Assembly: GCA_029204225.1 (NCBI GenBank)
Contig: MU832140.1
Coordinates: 21,210-85,209 of the forward strand
Direction: 5' to 3'
From: Diphasiastrum complanatum
Taxonomy: Eukaryota > Streptophyta > Lycopodiopsida > Lycopodiales > Lycopodiaceae
DNA length: 64,000 nt
A program made the position numbers and the translations under genes. Positions 20,258-31,500 of this stretch are shown in pieces. Each line of letters starts with the position of its first letter. Position 1 is the first letter of the stretch. The notes beneath the pieces were generated by a model. That model worked only from the letters and a program-made list of their open reading frames with translations, was not told the origin of the DNA and searched no databases.

Positions 20258-23200
20258 TTATTGGGGACTTTTATTGGCTTCGCGCTGAATCTTAATTAAA
20301 TGATATTGCACCTTCTCCATAAAGTCAAGACGTGCAGTATTGAAATCCAAATTATGTGGTAGAAAACAACGGTGGGCTCCGGCAATCCACTTGGAAGTTG
20401 TCCATGAGGTGAAGCGGGATTCCCAAGAGCCTCCCATCATAGCCGCACGGAAATATAGTCAAGCAATCGGCAACGAATCTTTGATTTGCTCTAAGGCCAT
20501 CGGGTTATTTGGATCAAATGCCAGGGTAGGAAGGCAATCGTCCCATTTGGTTGCCACTGATGCCAACAGAGTTAGATCTTTTGCAAACATTGCCTATTGT
20601 TGCACCGTTGGATCCGGAGAGTGGACATACTCTCTCTGATATGCTTGTAAGGCCCGATGGAAGTCTACCGAAATGTTCCAGCTGTAAGGCTGATGGATGA
20701 TTGGACAATTGGGTGTATGGATGGTGATTTTGTCCATAGCCAATTCCAAATCTTTCCATTTATGTCTTCGCGACATTGGCACGTAATAAGGATCTACCCG
20801 CAACTGGAGAGGGCTGACGACGTAACTCCTAATTGATTCCGAAGTTTTCTCAAAAACCATGATTCTCCATGCCGGCTGCTCTCCCAGTGTAGGTATTTTG
20901 TCCAATTCTTTGCCGGTCTCGATCTCGGAGGTCTTAAATTTGAGAAACCATCCACCACGCGAGGACTCATGTGGATGTTGCTTTAAGAAGGTCTGGATCT
21001 GGTCCTCGACGCTGATGGGCCTTCTGAATAAATGGCTTGTCCTTGATGAGGATGGACCTGCTTGTACTGTTTGTATGGTTGGCGGTTGATCTGCTAGATC
21101 TGGAGCTCCTCCCTGGTCCATGCTCGAATCAGCCCCTGTATCCATTTGTACAGTTTCTTGGCGCGAAGGGAAGAATTGTGGCATGACCGGGACGGGGATT
21201 TGTGGTTCGGCTTCCAACACTTGAGCGGCGGCTTTTTCATAGGCGTTGATGGTCTCTTTTGCCTTTGCCAACTCAGTTGAAGCTGCTCCTTTGAACCTAT
21301 CAAAGCGGCCTTGGAATCCCTGAAGGGCCACTTTGTATGTTTCCTTTTTCTTGAACAAATATGCAATCTTCGTCGGTGTGACCGGATGATCGAGTATTTG
21401 TGTTTGCAGATAGGCATCACGCTCAAATATGCAATTCACCTTGAAGCTGTGTGCAATCTTGTTCGGTCATCTGTAATTGCCCCTTCAGTAGCTGCACTTG
21501 TTGCTTGACCTCTTGCACTGCCTTATCTATCTAATCTTGTGTGGTTGTCAGGGCATTTTGTAGGGAGCTGATGTAGGTTCCCAAGCGATCAGCTTGTTGC
21601 TGGGCCAATGTCTTTTCGCTTTCAGCCTTTTCTTCATGTTGCTTGGCTATCTTCACCTCTCAATCCAGCTGGACAATTTTCTGGCTGATCAGAGTGTTTT
21701 TGGATCCTAGATCAGAGATCCTCTGTTCCATTTCCTTCTTCTTATCCAGCATAGATTGGATCACTTGCCCAAGGCTGGAAACTAACCCTAGAGTATCACC
21801 AGAATCGATGGTCGTGGAGGTGGCAGCAGTAGGAGACCCTAATGGTACTGTCCTTGGTAGGCGTGGAATAGGTGCCAAGGTCTCTTCTTCTTCAAAAGTA
21901 CCCTCTTCTTCAAACCCTTCAGGCACCGTGGCGCCGAACTGCTTTGGTGACTTTACAGCTGTGTCGACCCGAAGTGTGGCTGAGCTATCCTATGTGAGTG
22001 GTTGCTGACTGGCATCTTCGACACCAACCGTAGATTCATGGATATGCCCGAATCCTCTTCCAGGGGATTGGGGTTCAAAGGGCGCTGGGCTCTGGGGGTC
22101 GGAATCATCGAACATATCCATGAAGAATTGTGTGTTGGGTGAGGTTGCTTCGGTGTGTGGGAGTGAGGCGGCCTGGGCAGCTGTGATGGGAATGGTAGGC
22201 CCAATGGTCACAGACTGTCCTTGTATGGGAGCAGAGGCGAGGAAAACATCAGAGACAAGGGGAATTGGAAGTTCAGTGCGAACAACAGTGGAAGCACAGC
22301 TAACGAGGTATGCCTAGTGCGACGTCATGACGCGGAAGGCGAGTCAGGAATTACGATCTCGCTGCATGGACGACGACGACTATGAGAACTTGAGGCCTGA
22401 TGAGATGACTCGGTCAGTGCTTCTTCGTAAATCGAAAGCACAGAATCCAGGTGGAAGCCATGGATTCTGATTTCTAAGTGAGAAGCGGCTAAGAGGGACA
22501 ATAGAGAGCCAACGGCGAACTGCTGCTTTGTATTGGCCTTAATAGCTCACTTGAGCTCACCAGAAACAGTCTTGAACCAGTTATATGGTTTAAGAGGGGC
22601 TTTGGCCAACTTAGTGTGGGACTCCACTATCTTGTGAAGGATTTGAGATGTGATGCGGTCTTTCCTGAGGTTGCCAACCATCAAGAAATGATTCAACAAT
22701 TGGGCAGCGGCGTGGATGGAAGGCTCAGTGATGGCTTTCAGAAGGTAGCCGTCATTAGTCCAGTGCAGATCGTTGGTGAGGTCAATGTATGGCTTGATGG
22801 CCTGTTTGGCGTGCTTGTGATTGGGTGAGGCTTGCATACCGGATGAGATTCCTATAGCTGCAAGTGCGGCCTCAGTGACGTGCACCTTGTGTGTGGCTCC
22901 TTGGAAGGTGATATAAAACTTGGATTTCTCTTCCTTCCATGTACTGAAGGCAAGAGTGATGAAATCCATATTGATGCATCCCAAAAAGGCTCTCTCATGA
23001 ATACCCATTGTAGTAAGTAGAGGCTCCGCAAGGGTCATCCACTGAGTGACCATGCTTGTGCTAGGAAGAATCATGATGTCCGTTGCAGATGGGACATCAC
23101 GATGGATAGTACAATGCGGAGACTGGAAAGTATCGGTAGAAGACATGATGATCAGAAAGGAATTATAACCGCATGAAAGTGTATCAGAAGGCAATGCAGA

Positions 23201-23364
23201 AAATTTGGAAGGCTTTGGTCGCAAGAAAAATTCGCAAGAGCTTCGCTAGCACAAGTGAGGAATGAATCGAATTCAGCCAACTTATAGGTGAAATTGGTGG
23301 GTCCATTACATTGAATAGTAGTTGGGCTGATCAGTTCTGAACAAAAATTTGCAGGCATGTACAA
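20258..23364 (-). pseudogene. G1 extra ORF after integrase, copy 1
   Basis: Open blocks 23364-23152, 23224-22547, 22211-21990, 21926-21660, 21439-20594 and 20440-20258 together describe a protein of about 900 residues broken by a few stops and frame changes. An N-terminal block (residues near MVTQWMTLAEPLL, then FYITFQGATHKVHVTEAALA and LTNDLHWTNDGYLLKAI) precedes a Pro/Ser-rich acidic linker (EEEGTFEEEETLAPIPRLPR). A long coiled coil follows (QSMLDKKKEMEQRI onward), then a C-terminal block with QLRVDPYYVPMSRR and QPYSWNISVDFHRALQAYQ. No transmembrane segment or protease-like site is seen. The N-terminal pattern F-x-x-x-G-x-x-x-x-x-T-E faintly recalls the plant ATHILA ORF-1 domain, but that is a guess. 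Confidence 0.7.
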
Positions 23365-23937
23365 TACTGTAAAAATAGGCTATAGAAATCTCGGCGAAGG
23401 TTTCTAGGGATCTGAACCTATCAGACGAACGTTTTCTAGAGCTGGCAAAGGATGAACCTTCGCCCAGGTACTGTCATAAATGTATTTTTTCACAATCTGA
23501 ACCTATGGACAACCTAATTTTGACATTTTAAGATCATCTAGCAGGTCGGCGAAGGTTCATAATGAGGTTATGATGCTCGGCGAAGGTTCCCAAAATGGCA
23601 TATCACTGAACATTTGTTTGACTCAAAAATTGAATTTTCGCCCACCTCAATTTAGATAAATCAAGGGTGGATGTATAGTCTGAGAGCTCAACGAAGGTTT
23701 CTGATATTGTATTGGCCAAATCTGCCCAAAATAGTGATTTTCTAAGTCATTTTCCATAAAAAAAAAAATATTGTGCTTTCTTTTCCTTATGCTGATGACT
23801 TCCTGACTTTTGCTCATCAGTCTTTCCTTATTTTATTTATTTATTTTTAATTGTCTTTTTCCAAAAAAAAAAAGTCAACAAATTAAATATTGAAAACAAA
23901 AAATTGAAAACAAATAAAATGAAAAAGTATATTGAGA
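23365..23937 (-). other. G1 spacer between integrase and extra ORF, CTTCGCC repeats
   Basis: This spacer is non-coding. GGCGAAGGTT-type words occur near 23395, 23549 and 23579, a variant near 23694, and the opposite orientation near 23459 and 23640. The homologous spacers lie at 45105-45533 and 52538-52790. The right part (23750-23930) is rich in A and T homopolymers. Confidence 0.65.
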
Positions 23938-24985
23938 TCAGGCTTGCTGAACTGGCGGAGCAGGCTGCCAAAACTTGCGTAATCGGCTGTCATTTATCAG
24001 AGTATCAAATTGTTTTCCATCCAAGTGCTCAAGAATTACTACGTCATAGTTCAGGATTTTCTTCACTTTATACGGGCCTTCACTAGTAAACTTCAACTTA
24101 TCCTTGATAAGCTTGGTTTTGTACATCAATGCAAGATCTCCTGCTTCCAGATCTTTTTTGTGCAATCGACGATCGTGCCATGCCTTGCGGCGGGCTTTCT
24201 CTGCTGCTAAGGCATGAACTGCCATCAATCGAGTTTCACATAATTTGTGCAACGCTTCATGACGAAGTTGTAAAGACTGATCATCATTTAATCGTTCTGT
24301 TGCTGCTATGCGTAAAGATGGGATTAAAAATTCAATTGGCATAACAACATCTTGACCATAAACCAGTTGAAAAGGTGTTTGATTTGTACTATTTTTGTAA
24401 GCGGTTCTGAATGTCCATAATGCTACATACAGTTTATGTTCCCAATCAGACCGACTTGCTTCAACTGTCTTTGTCATAATGGTGCAGAGAATCTTATTGG
24501 AAGATTCAGCTTGTCCATTCCCTCTAGGATAATAGGGAGTACTAAATCTGTATATAACAAAAAAATCTTCCAGTAAACACTTTATTGTTTGATTAACAAA
24601 GTGTGTACCCCGATCACTGACAATTTTGATCGGACATCCAAATCTGATTATAGTATTTTCATATAGAAACTTGGCCGTAGATTTGCATCAGCCACTTTGA
24701 CAGCTTTGGCTTCAACCCACTTGGTCATATAATCAGTTGCGACGATAATGTATCGGGCCTGAGATCCTTGCGCAACGGGATGAATAGGACCAACATAATC
24801 CAGTCCCCATTTTTCAAACGGTGCTTGCGATAAAACCGGATGTAAGGGTTCATAATTCTGTCGAGTAGGCCGTCGTGCTCGTTGGCAAACATCACATGTC
24901 TGAATTAAATTCTATGTGTCCTTATGAAGCGTAGGCCACCAACAACCGGATTGAAAAAGTTTGCGAACAGTCATGTGAAAACATG
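23938..24985 (-). pseudogene. G1 integrase, copy 1
   Basis: The frame 24477-23938 gives the C-terminal half: DWEHKLYVALWTFRTAYKN, FQLVYGQDVVMPIEF and the DNA-binding end SEGPYKVKKILNYDVVILE. Upstream, in other frames, lie the second catalytic Asp (VSDRG near 24618) and the Glu (GQAESSNK near 24520). KWGLDYVGPIHP near 24800 carries the first Asp. A frame change near 24670 separates them. No chromodomain is present. The Glu-to-end part here is deleted in copy 2 at 52925. Confidence 0.85.
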
Positions 24986-25020
24986 ATTAAATCTGGTACT
25001 TCATGTGGTAAAACACATCT

Positions 25021-25566
25021 TCATAAAATATTATCTGATCCACGACGATACAATTGTCCTGCAATTAATTGATAAGGTTGAGCCTTATGAATCAATTGAA
25101 TTTTCTGTACTTTTGTCAAAGAGTCATTCGGTTGTCCTAGCATCTGGTACTCAACAATATTTGTCGCCCACTCAGGTACTGCTTCAACATAGAACAACGC
25201 AGCATCTAGCAGTTCATCATCCACTTCTGTATTAATTGGTGCGGATTCAATTCGTGAAACGTGATCGGCTAGATAATGTTGCTTCCCCTTTCTGACCACA
25301 ATTCGAAAGTCAAATTTAGTCAATAATAATAACCATCTTGTAATACGTCCAGTATTACACGGCTTATTTACCAAGTAAAGTAACGGTTGATGATCCGTAT
25401 AAAATGCAAAGTGCATTTCCACGAGATAGTGACGAAATTTTTTAACAGAAAAAATCATGGCTAGCGCTTCACGTTCTGTTGTTGAATAATTCTTCTCTAG
25501 AGTTGTAAGCTGTCTGCTTGCAAATCGTATAGGATAATCCTTCTTATAGTCACCTGGCTGCATCAA
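25021..25566 (-). pseudogene. G1 RNase H, copy 1
   Basis: This 181-codon frame includes FASRQLTTLEKNYSTTEREA, FAFYTDHQPLLYLVNK and HYLADHVSRIE, the standard gypsy RNase H blocks, with the conserved Asp of TDH intact (unlike G2). It continues into the tether before the integrase zinc domain (QLYRRGSDN). It overlaps RT by 17 bases in another frame, which reflects a frame change. The region is deleted from the copy at 53478. Confidence 0.85.
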
Positions 25567-26269
25567 AACTGATCCAATGGCGTATTTTGAGGCATCCGTA
25601 TGAACATGAAACTCTAATGTCCAATCTGGAGAACGCAGTATTGGTGCTGAAGATAATGTTTTTTTTTAACTTTTCAAAGACTTCTAACGCCTCTACTGTC
25701 CAAATAGGAACAATAGTTAATTTGTATATAGGTCGTGCTAAATCCGCAAAGAAGATAATAAAAATTCGATAGTAGTTCGCATGACCCATAAACACATAAA
25801 CTCGAATTGTTGCTGGCGGTGGCAATTCCACAATAACTTTGATCTTGGAATAATCGGTGGAAATACCATGTCTTGATATCACATGTCCAAGCACCACTCC
25901 GTGAGAAACCCATATCTGGCATTTTTCTAGATTTAGAGAAATCTGATATTTGCGGCATCTTTCAAAGACTTTCTCCAATCGATCCAGGTAGTCTGTATCT
26001 GTGCTATGAACTCCCAAGTCATCCAAGTAAATTTCAAGGAATTTCTACAGATAATCTTTAAAGGCAAATTGCATTACTCTTTGGAATGAACTTGGTGCAT
26101 TACAGAGTCCAAACGACATTACTTTGTAAGCATAGGTGCCCCATTCTGTTGCAAAAGCAGTTTTGTGGCGATCGGCAGGTGCAATCTTAACCTGGTTGTA
26201 ACCACTAAATCCATCATACTGCTTTGCTTGTTTCTTCGTCATCGAACCTGTGATCTTGTCTCCCTTCAA
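25550..26269 (-). pseudogene. G1 reverse transcriptase, copy 1, N-part deleted
   Basis: Frames 26269-26045 and 26026-25550 cover FSGYNQVKIAPADRHKTAFA, MSFGLCNAPSSFQRVMQFAF, the catalytic YLDDLGVHS box and VFMGHANYYRIF. A stop separates the two frames just before the catalytic box. Upstream of FSGYNQ the sequence jumps to the linker TGSMTKKQAKQY. About 0.85 kb carrying the first third of RT and the preceding linker, still present at 54180-55050, has been lost here. Confidence 0.85.
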
Positions 26270-27576
26270 TATAACTGCTTTGGGCGATTTGATTGTTGGT
26301 TCATCAGGAACATTACTCCAAATCTGGTCGGATCCATATGATGTAGAATCTGTTCATCCGTAAGTTTTGCATTGCCATCATAAGTTAAGGCATGGCTCAT
26401 TGGTATGAGATCATCCTCAATTGGATCTGGTATAGGTTCCGTTGATATCCAGGCTACATTCAGCACATTTAGTGGAAATGTGATTGGCGTATCCAAAGTT
26501 CGATCTAACAAGGAAATCTTGCTCATCTCTGATTGAATATCTTGTTGACACATATATCCTGCTGTACAATCAATTGTTGCAAGAGCTTCGTTCCAATTGA
26601 CAATATACGTTTGAGAATCGTAGTGAACTCCCAATTTTCTCTCTGATCGATCACAAGTGTGATCCATTGTTGATGAATCATCATCCGCTTTTTAAACCAC
26701 TGGCTTGATAGTCCAAGTCGTAGGATCAACTTTAACTGCACGTTCACGATTTTCAAAAGTGATTTTGCCGGTACCCCAGCTATGAATTACTTGCGTAACT
26801 TGTAACCATGGACGTCCTAAGAGAACTCGGTAGACATTTGGTGCTTCTGGTAAGTCCATCACAACGAAAGTAATGACAAATTGTACTCCTGCAATCCTGA
26901 CAGGTATATCTTTCACCTTTCCTCATGGATAAACTGTCGTTTGATCAGCTAGCTTAATAGCAAAAGTAGCAGGCTTAATCTTTGTAAGGCCCCATTTTGT
27001 ACATAGCTTTGTAGTAATCAGGTTAACTCCTGAACCGCCATCTATCACGGTTGTTTCTTTAGAAAATTGTCTATGTTGTATCGGCAGAGTGGTATTCTTT
27101 TGTTCACTTTCCCAAGCGACTCCAACATGGAGTACATCGTTAGGTTCCTCAAATCCAGCACAAAAATGCAGCTCCTGATGGTCTTCTGACTCTTCTTGAG
27201 CTAACTTTTGCGCTAAGACTTCTTTTGCTTTTGGCACCAACTTTAGGAACTCTCCCAATGAAATATTGATCTTGCTAGACAAAATATTCATGAGTAATTC
27301 TGTATGCGGTGCTTCCGGTTCAGTCATCTTGAAGGGTTCTTCATGATGATGTAATTGATCATTCATATCCGTACGTAAATTTCTTGGAGGCTGCAATGGT
27401 GAAGACCAAACTTTAGCTGTTACTTTAGCAGCCTCAAGTTCCTCTTCTTCTTGCAGATGTTTAATCCATTGTCTCATATCTTGATATCTTTGTTTTTCTG
27501 CATTAAGATTTGGATAGACTCTCGATGCTGTTGGTGTATCGTTCAATGGTATAGAATCAGTAGGTACTGAATCCAC
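26266..27576 (-). pseudogene. G1 protease region, copy 1
   Basis: The frame 27576-26923 ends with the protease site region VIDGGSGVNLITTKLC, and 26916-26692 continues it with RVLLGRPWLQVTQV, the flap-side motif. The expected Asp-Ser/Thr-Gly is Asp-Gly-Gly, and the copy at 56291-55737 has the same residues, so this was the ancestral state. Before the protease lies a matrix/linker stretch with an acidic coiled-coil-like part (LQEEEELEAAKV). The frame 26667-26266 is the linker to RT. One stop splits the protease near 26920. Confidence 0.75.
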
Positions 27577-27588
27577 TACTGGTTCTTT

Positions 27589-28998
27589 TTACTTTTGTGC
27601 TCTGGTGACCACCATCAAGGGTGCACTTGGTTTATTCTGAGCTATTGATTCTTGCTTGATTGTTATCAAATTTACAGGTGCTATAGCTGGTGGTGGCTTC
27701 GGTCTTGCTGGACAGTCTTTATAGCAATGCCCATATCCACAGTCACGATAGAATGGTACAAATTTTTCTTTATTTGAGCATTCTGCAACTCTATGATTTT
27801 CTCCACATGCAAAGCATCCAAGTGGTGCTCTAGCCCAATTTCTTGAGGCTTGTTGTTGAGCGGCAGCATAAATGGCGTACTGTTCTGAAGATCCACCTTC
27901 CTGATCATTACCGTAGCTCCATTGCTCATCACTTCCGTAAGGTTCTGGTTCCATCAAATTGGCAGGAGGAGCGGAGTGTTTTGGTGGGGCAGGCAAAGCT
28001 AGACGTTTCGGGTATCCAAGAGTAGATTGTCGCAGTCTTGCTACTGGATTGCCTCCATACTGTGGATCTTGATATCCCATCTGGGCATACCATTGCTGAA
28101 TTATTCGAGGGTTGAAGTTGCAAAAGGCAGTGTCATGGTCATGTGAATTACACAGATGGCAAATACTGATTTTCATTCGTTTTTTCAATTGAGGACACTC
28201 GTTCACTGTGTGATTTCCTGTACAAATAGAACACCAGACATTTTCCCTGGTAGGAAAAGTCTTTGCAAACTTCTCAGGTTCCTTGTTCGCTTCTCCATGG
28301 AAATTTTCCAATGCTTTGATCTTCTCATCAAATTGCAATTGCAACTTTTCCATCTGTTTCTACTGGGTCTTCCCAAGTTTCTCGAACTCATTGAGCATCA
28401 TTTCTGCAGTAGCATTGGCATTCGTTGATGCAATAGTGGTGGATGTCGTAGTAGTCTGCCCTGCTGTATAAGGCAACATACTAACATTCGGCTCATCATC
28501 TGAATCTTCATCCTCCTCCCGAATTGCATCGTCCATCGCATTTTGCAAAAGTCCGTACTCATTATGGCGTTTCAGCTCACGTCTGATCCGTTTAGGTAGA
28601 CTTGACAAAAACCACATAATCATGGCATTTTCATTAATCAGCTCATGCTCACATTCAGATCTAAGACGTTTCACCCTTTCGATGTAATCTCGAACCATTT
28701 CCCACTTTCCCATTTTAATTTTACTTAAAAGTAGGAAAGGGTCTTCCATAAACTTCCGCGGTTTGAACCGTGTGATAAGGGCTCATTTAATAGTCTCCCA
28801 ATCTGTACGCTCAGTTTCATCTTGGTTATAGTACCAATCTTGTGCTGCAACTGTTAAGGCCATAGGAAACAGCTTAAGTTTATCTTGAGGATAAATCTCA
28901 CCATAGACCTCACAAGATTCAGCACAATCTAGCATCAAAGAGACAAAGCTAGTTGTCACGTGTAGGTTCGTTCCCATGAGAGCGATAGTATAGTTCAT
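27589..28998 (-). pseudogene. G1 gag with four zinc knuckles, copy 1
   Basis: Three frames (28998-28783, 28749-28360, 28353-27589) cover capsid (LFPMALTVAAQDWYY, ECEHELINENAMIMWFLSSL, IREEDEDSDDEPN), then a coiled-coil stretch and nucleocapsid. The knuckles are CSICTGNHTVNEC, CHLCNSHDHDTAFC, CFACGENHRVAEC and a fourth with its first Cys lost (YRDCGYGHCYKDC). All but the second have three residues, not four, before His. The first 24 codons of the 28998 frame come from LTR sequence, not from gag. Stops lie at about 28780, 28355 and 27585. Confidence 0.8.
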
Positions 28999-29201
28999 AT
29001 TTCAACATGAATAGAGGATCCAAATCTAACACTGACATCCATTAATCCTATAAAACATTAACACTGCACATCCACTAACACTACGATCCATTAACACTAC
29101 ACATCCACAATAGAAATAGCTTACTCTTCCTCTCTCTCCCTTTCTCTCTCACAAATTGTATAATAACACTTCAGGTTAGGCAAGGAAAGAAACCCACTAC
29201 A
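28929..29201. repeat. Rearranged G1 LTR fragments, head to head
   Basis: Positions 28929-29157 match the inner part of the G1 LTR on the minus strand, starting about 48 bp short of its terminus at TCTAGCATCAAAGAGAC. Positions 29171-29201 match the terminal 31 bp of the same LTR on the plus strand (TCAGGTTAGG to CCCACTACA). The first piece is fused directly to gag with no primer site or leader. The second abuts chromovirus integrase. At least two rearrangements are needed to explain this. Confidence 0.75.
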
Positions 29202-30200
29202 TCTTGCTGCAAAGACTGAGAGATCATAGCGAAAAATTAGTGGTCAGCCAAACTTGATCACCTTTCTTAAATTCTAGTTCTCATCGATGTGGGTTTACGT
29301 CAGCTGCCATGATACGTTGTGATTGCTCCAAAAATGCCTTCACCTCGATAAGCTTTGTGTGCCACTCATTGATGAATTCCTCTACAGTGGGTACCCGAGT
29401 TTCTTGCACGCCTGTAAGAAAAGAGTTCGGAACAATCGGTAAGCGACCATTGCTTATCTCGAAGGGTGACTTTCTAGTAGATCTGTTCACTTGGTTGTTA
29501 TGTGCGAACTCGAGGATATCCAAGTAGCTGACCCAATCGAGCTGGTCCCAAGTGTCATAATTTCGTAAATATTGTTCAATCTGTTGATCAACTCTCTCAG
29601 TTTTTACGAACTTGGTGCCTCATTTAGAAATAATCGTTCTAGGCAGGCCATGGTATCTGAAGACACATTTGAAAAACAACCTTTCCACTTCTTCAGCTGT
29701 CACTGAACTCTTAGTTGGTACAAGGTGACCTTGTTTTGAAAAACGGTCAACCACCACATGAATCGAGTTGAAACCCTGGCAACGTGGTAGTTGAACAATA
29801 AAATTCATGCTCACTGAGTCCCAAGGGTATGCTGGTACTGGTAATGGCTGGAGTAGTCTTGCTGGGGCTAGTGAAGGTGGGCACATAGGATCAACATCTG
29901 CCCACATATCTGGCCAATAGAAGCAAGTTCATACATGTGATTCTCCCCTAGATGTCCAATGGCTAGTACGTCATGGTGTTCCCTCAAGATTTTCTTCCTC
30001 AGGTTGGTGTTGTCTGGGACGTATACTCTGCATTGTTTATAAACAACCATTTGATCTTTCCAAGTGAAATGTTTACAAGGCTTTCCCAGATGAAATTCGA
30101 TCATTAAGTCCTTAGCCAACGCATCGACACCATAGTTCTCTTTGATTTCTTGGAGTAGACCAGTCACCTGAGTTGATGCCATTGCCATCAAGTGCTCCTG
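29202..30200 (-). pseudogene. Chromovirus integrase, 3' truncated
   Basis: The zinc domain is seen in REHHDVLAIGHLGENHMYEL (two His) with the Cys pair changed or lost near MCPPSLAP. The core has the first catalytic position replaced in SVSMNFIVQLPRCQG (Asn-Phe where Asp-Phe is usual), followed by VVDRFSKQGHLVPTK and FRYHGLPRTIISK. The next frame (29523-29281) reads DILEFAHNNQVNRSTRKSPF. The last readable part is LEFKKGDQVWL, just before the chromodomain region, where the element ends at an LTR fragment. Stops and a frame change near 29640 confirm decay. Confidence 0.8.
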
Positions 30201-31500
30201 TCTATTGAGTGCATCTACTACCACATTATTCTTTCTCACCGTATGTACAATGTCTATATTGAATTTTGAGATAAAGTTTTGCCATCGCCATCTGCATTGG
30301 CATGAGCATACCTTGGGATGAGACGTACTTGAGTGATACGTTGTTAGTGATGCCTTAAAGGGCTTTCCTGCCACATAATGTCTCCAATGCTCCACTGCTT
30401 GTAGGACAACAACCATTTCTTTTTCATGAGTTGGCCATCATCGCTCTACGTCACTCAATTTCTTTGAAAAATATGCAAGTGGTTTTTCTTCTTGCATCAA
30501 CACGGCCCCAATAGCAAAGGCTGACACGTCTGTATGTATTTCAAAAGGTTTGGTAAAGTCCGGTAGGAAAAGAATGAGTTCTTGAGTGATTCGTCATTTT
30601 AGTTCTTGGAATGCTGCTTCGCATTCCGGTGTCCATGTCATCTTTAGATGAGTCTTTGTCGCTCCAACAACGGTGCCACAATTTTGCTAAATGCCTCAAT
30701 GAATCTCCTGTAAAAATTACATAGCCCCACAAAGGATTTGATGTTATGAACAGTTTTAGGTGCTAGCCAATCCAATATAGCTTTGATCTTCTAAGGATCC
30801 ATTCGAATCCATCCGTAGTCTATAACATGTCCAAGGAAATTAACTTCCTCTACCACAAACTCACATTTCTATCTTTTCGCGAACAAGCAGTTCCTCCTCA
30901 GTCATTGGAGAACCATCCTTAAATGTTTAATGTGATCTTTGAGGCTCCGGCCAAATACTAAGATGTCATCGATGTACACAATGACAAATTCATTCAGGCA
31001 GTCTTGAAAAATGTTGTTTATCAACATGCAAAAAGTGGCTGGTGCGTTTGTTAGACCGAACGGCATCACCATGAACTCGTGACTCCTGCACCATCTTCAA
31101 AACGCCATTTTGTGCTCATCACCTTCAGCTATTCAAATTTGATGGTATCCAGATCCGAGATCTATTCGGCTAAAATATTTGGCATGTTTGAGCTGGTCGA
31201 ATAGGTCATCAATTCTAGGCATGGGATACTTGTTTTTGATGGTACTCTTGTTGAGCATGCGGTAATCCACACACATTCGAAGAGTCTTGTCCGCCTTTTC
31301 CATGAATAACACTGGGGCTCCAAAAGGTGAAGCGCTAGGTCTAATAAATCCTTTGTCTATCAATTCACCAAGTCGCCGTCTCAGTTCTGCCAACTCCTCT
31401 TGTGACATCTTGTAGGGTGCTTGTGAAGTTTGTTCTGTTCCTAGTACCAACTCAATTTTATGGTCCACTGTTCTTCGAGGATGTAGCTTAGCTAGGAGTT
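30200..31500 (-). pseudogene. Chromovirus RT and RNase H
   Basis: RT begins in the frame 31768-31133: [66 protein letters not shown]. Farther on, in other frames, the catalytic YIDD box lies at 30976-30965. RNase H follows between 30740 and 30200, ending with FISKFNIDIVHTVRKNNVVV. Many stops lie between 31130 and 30430, so only the first part of RT is a long open frame. Confidence 0.8.

Larger units (their letters stand above)
19480..28998 (-). mobile_element. Gypsy G1 copy 1, long minus-strand element
   Basis: From right to left the element reads gag, protease, RT, RNase H, integrase, an extra ORF of about 2.9 kb, polypurine tract and 3' LTR. The position of an extra ORF after integrase recalls the env-like ORF of Athila. 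The RT lacks its N-terminal part, and the 5' LTR is reduced to a fragment fused to gag. No target-site duplication can be found because the 5' end is lost. Confidence 0.9.
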
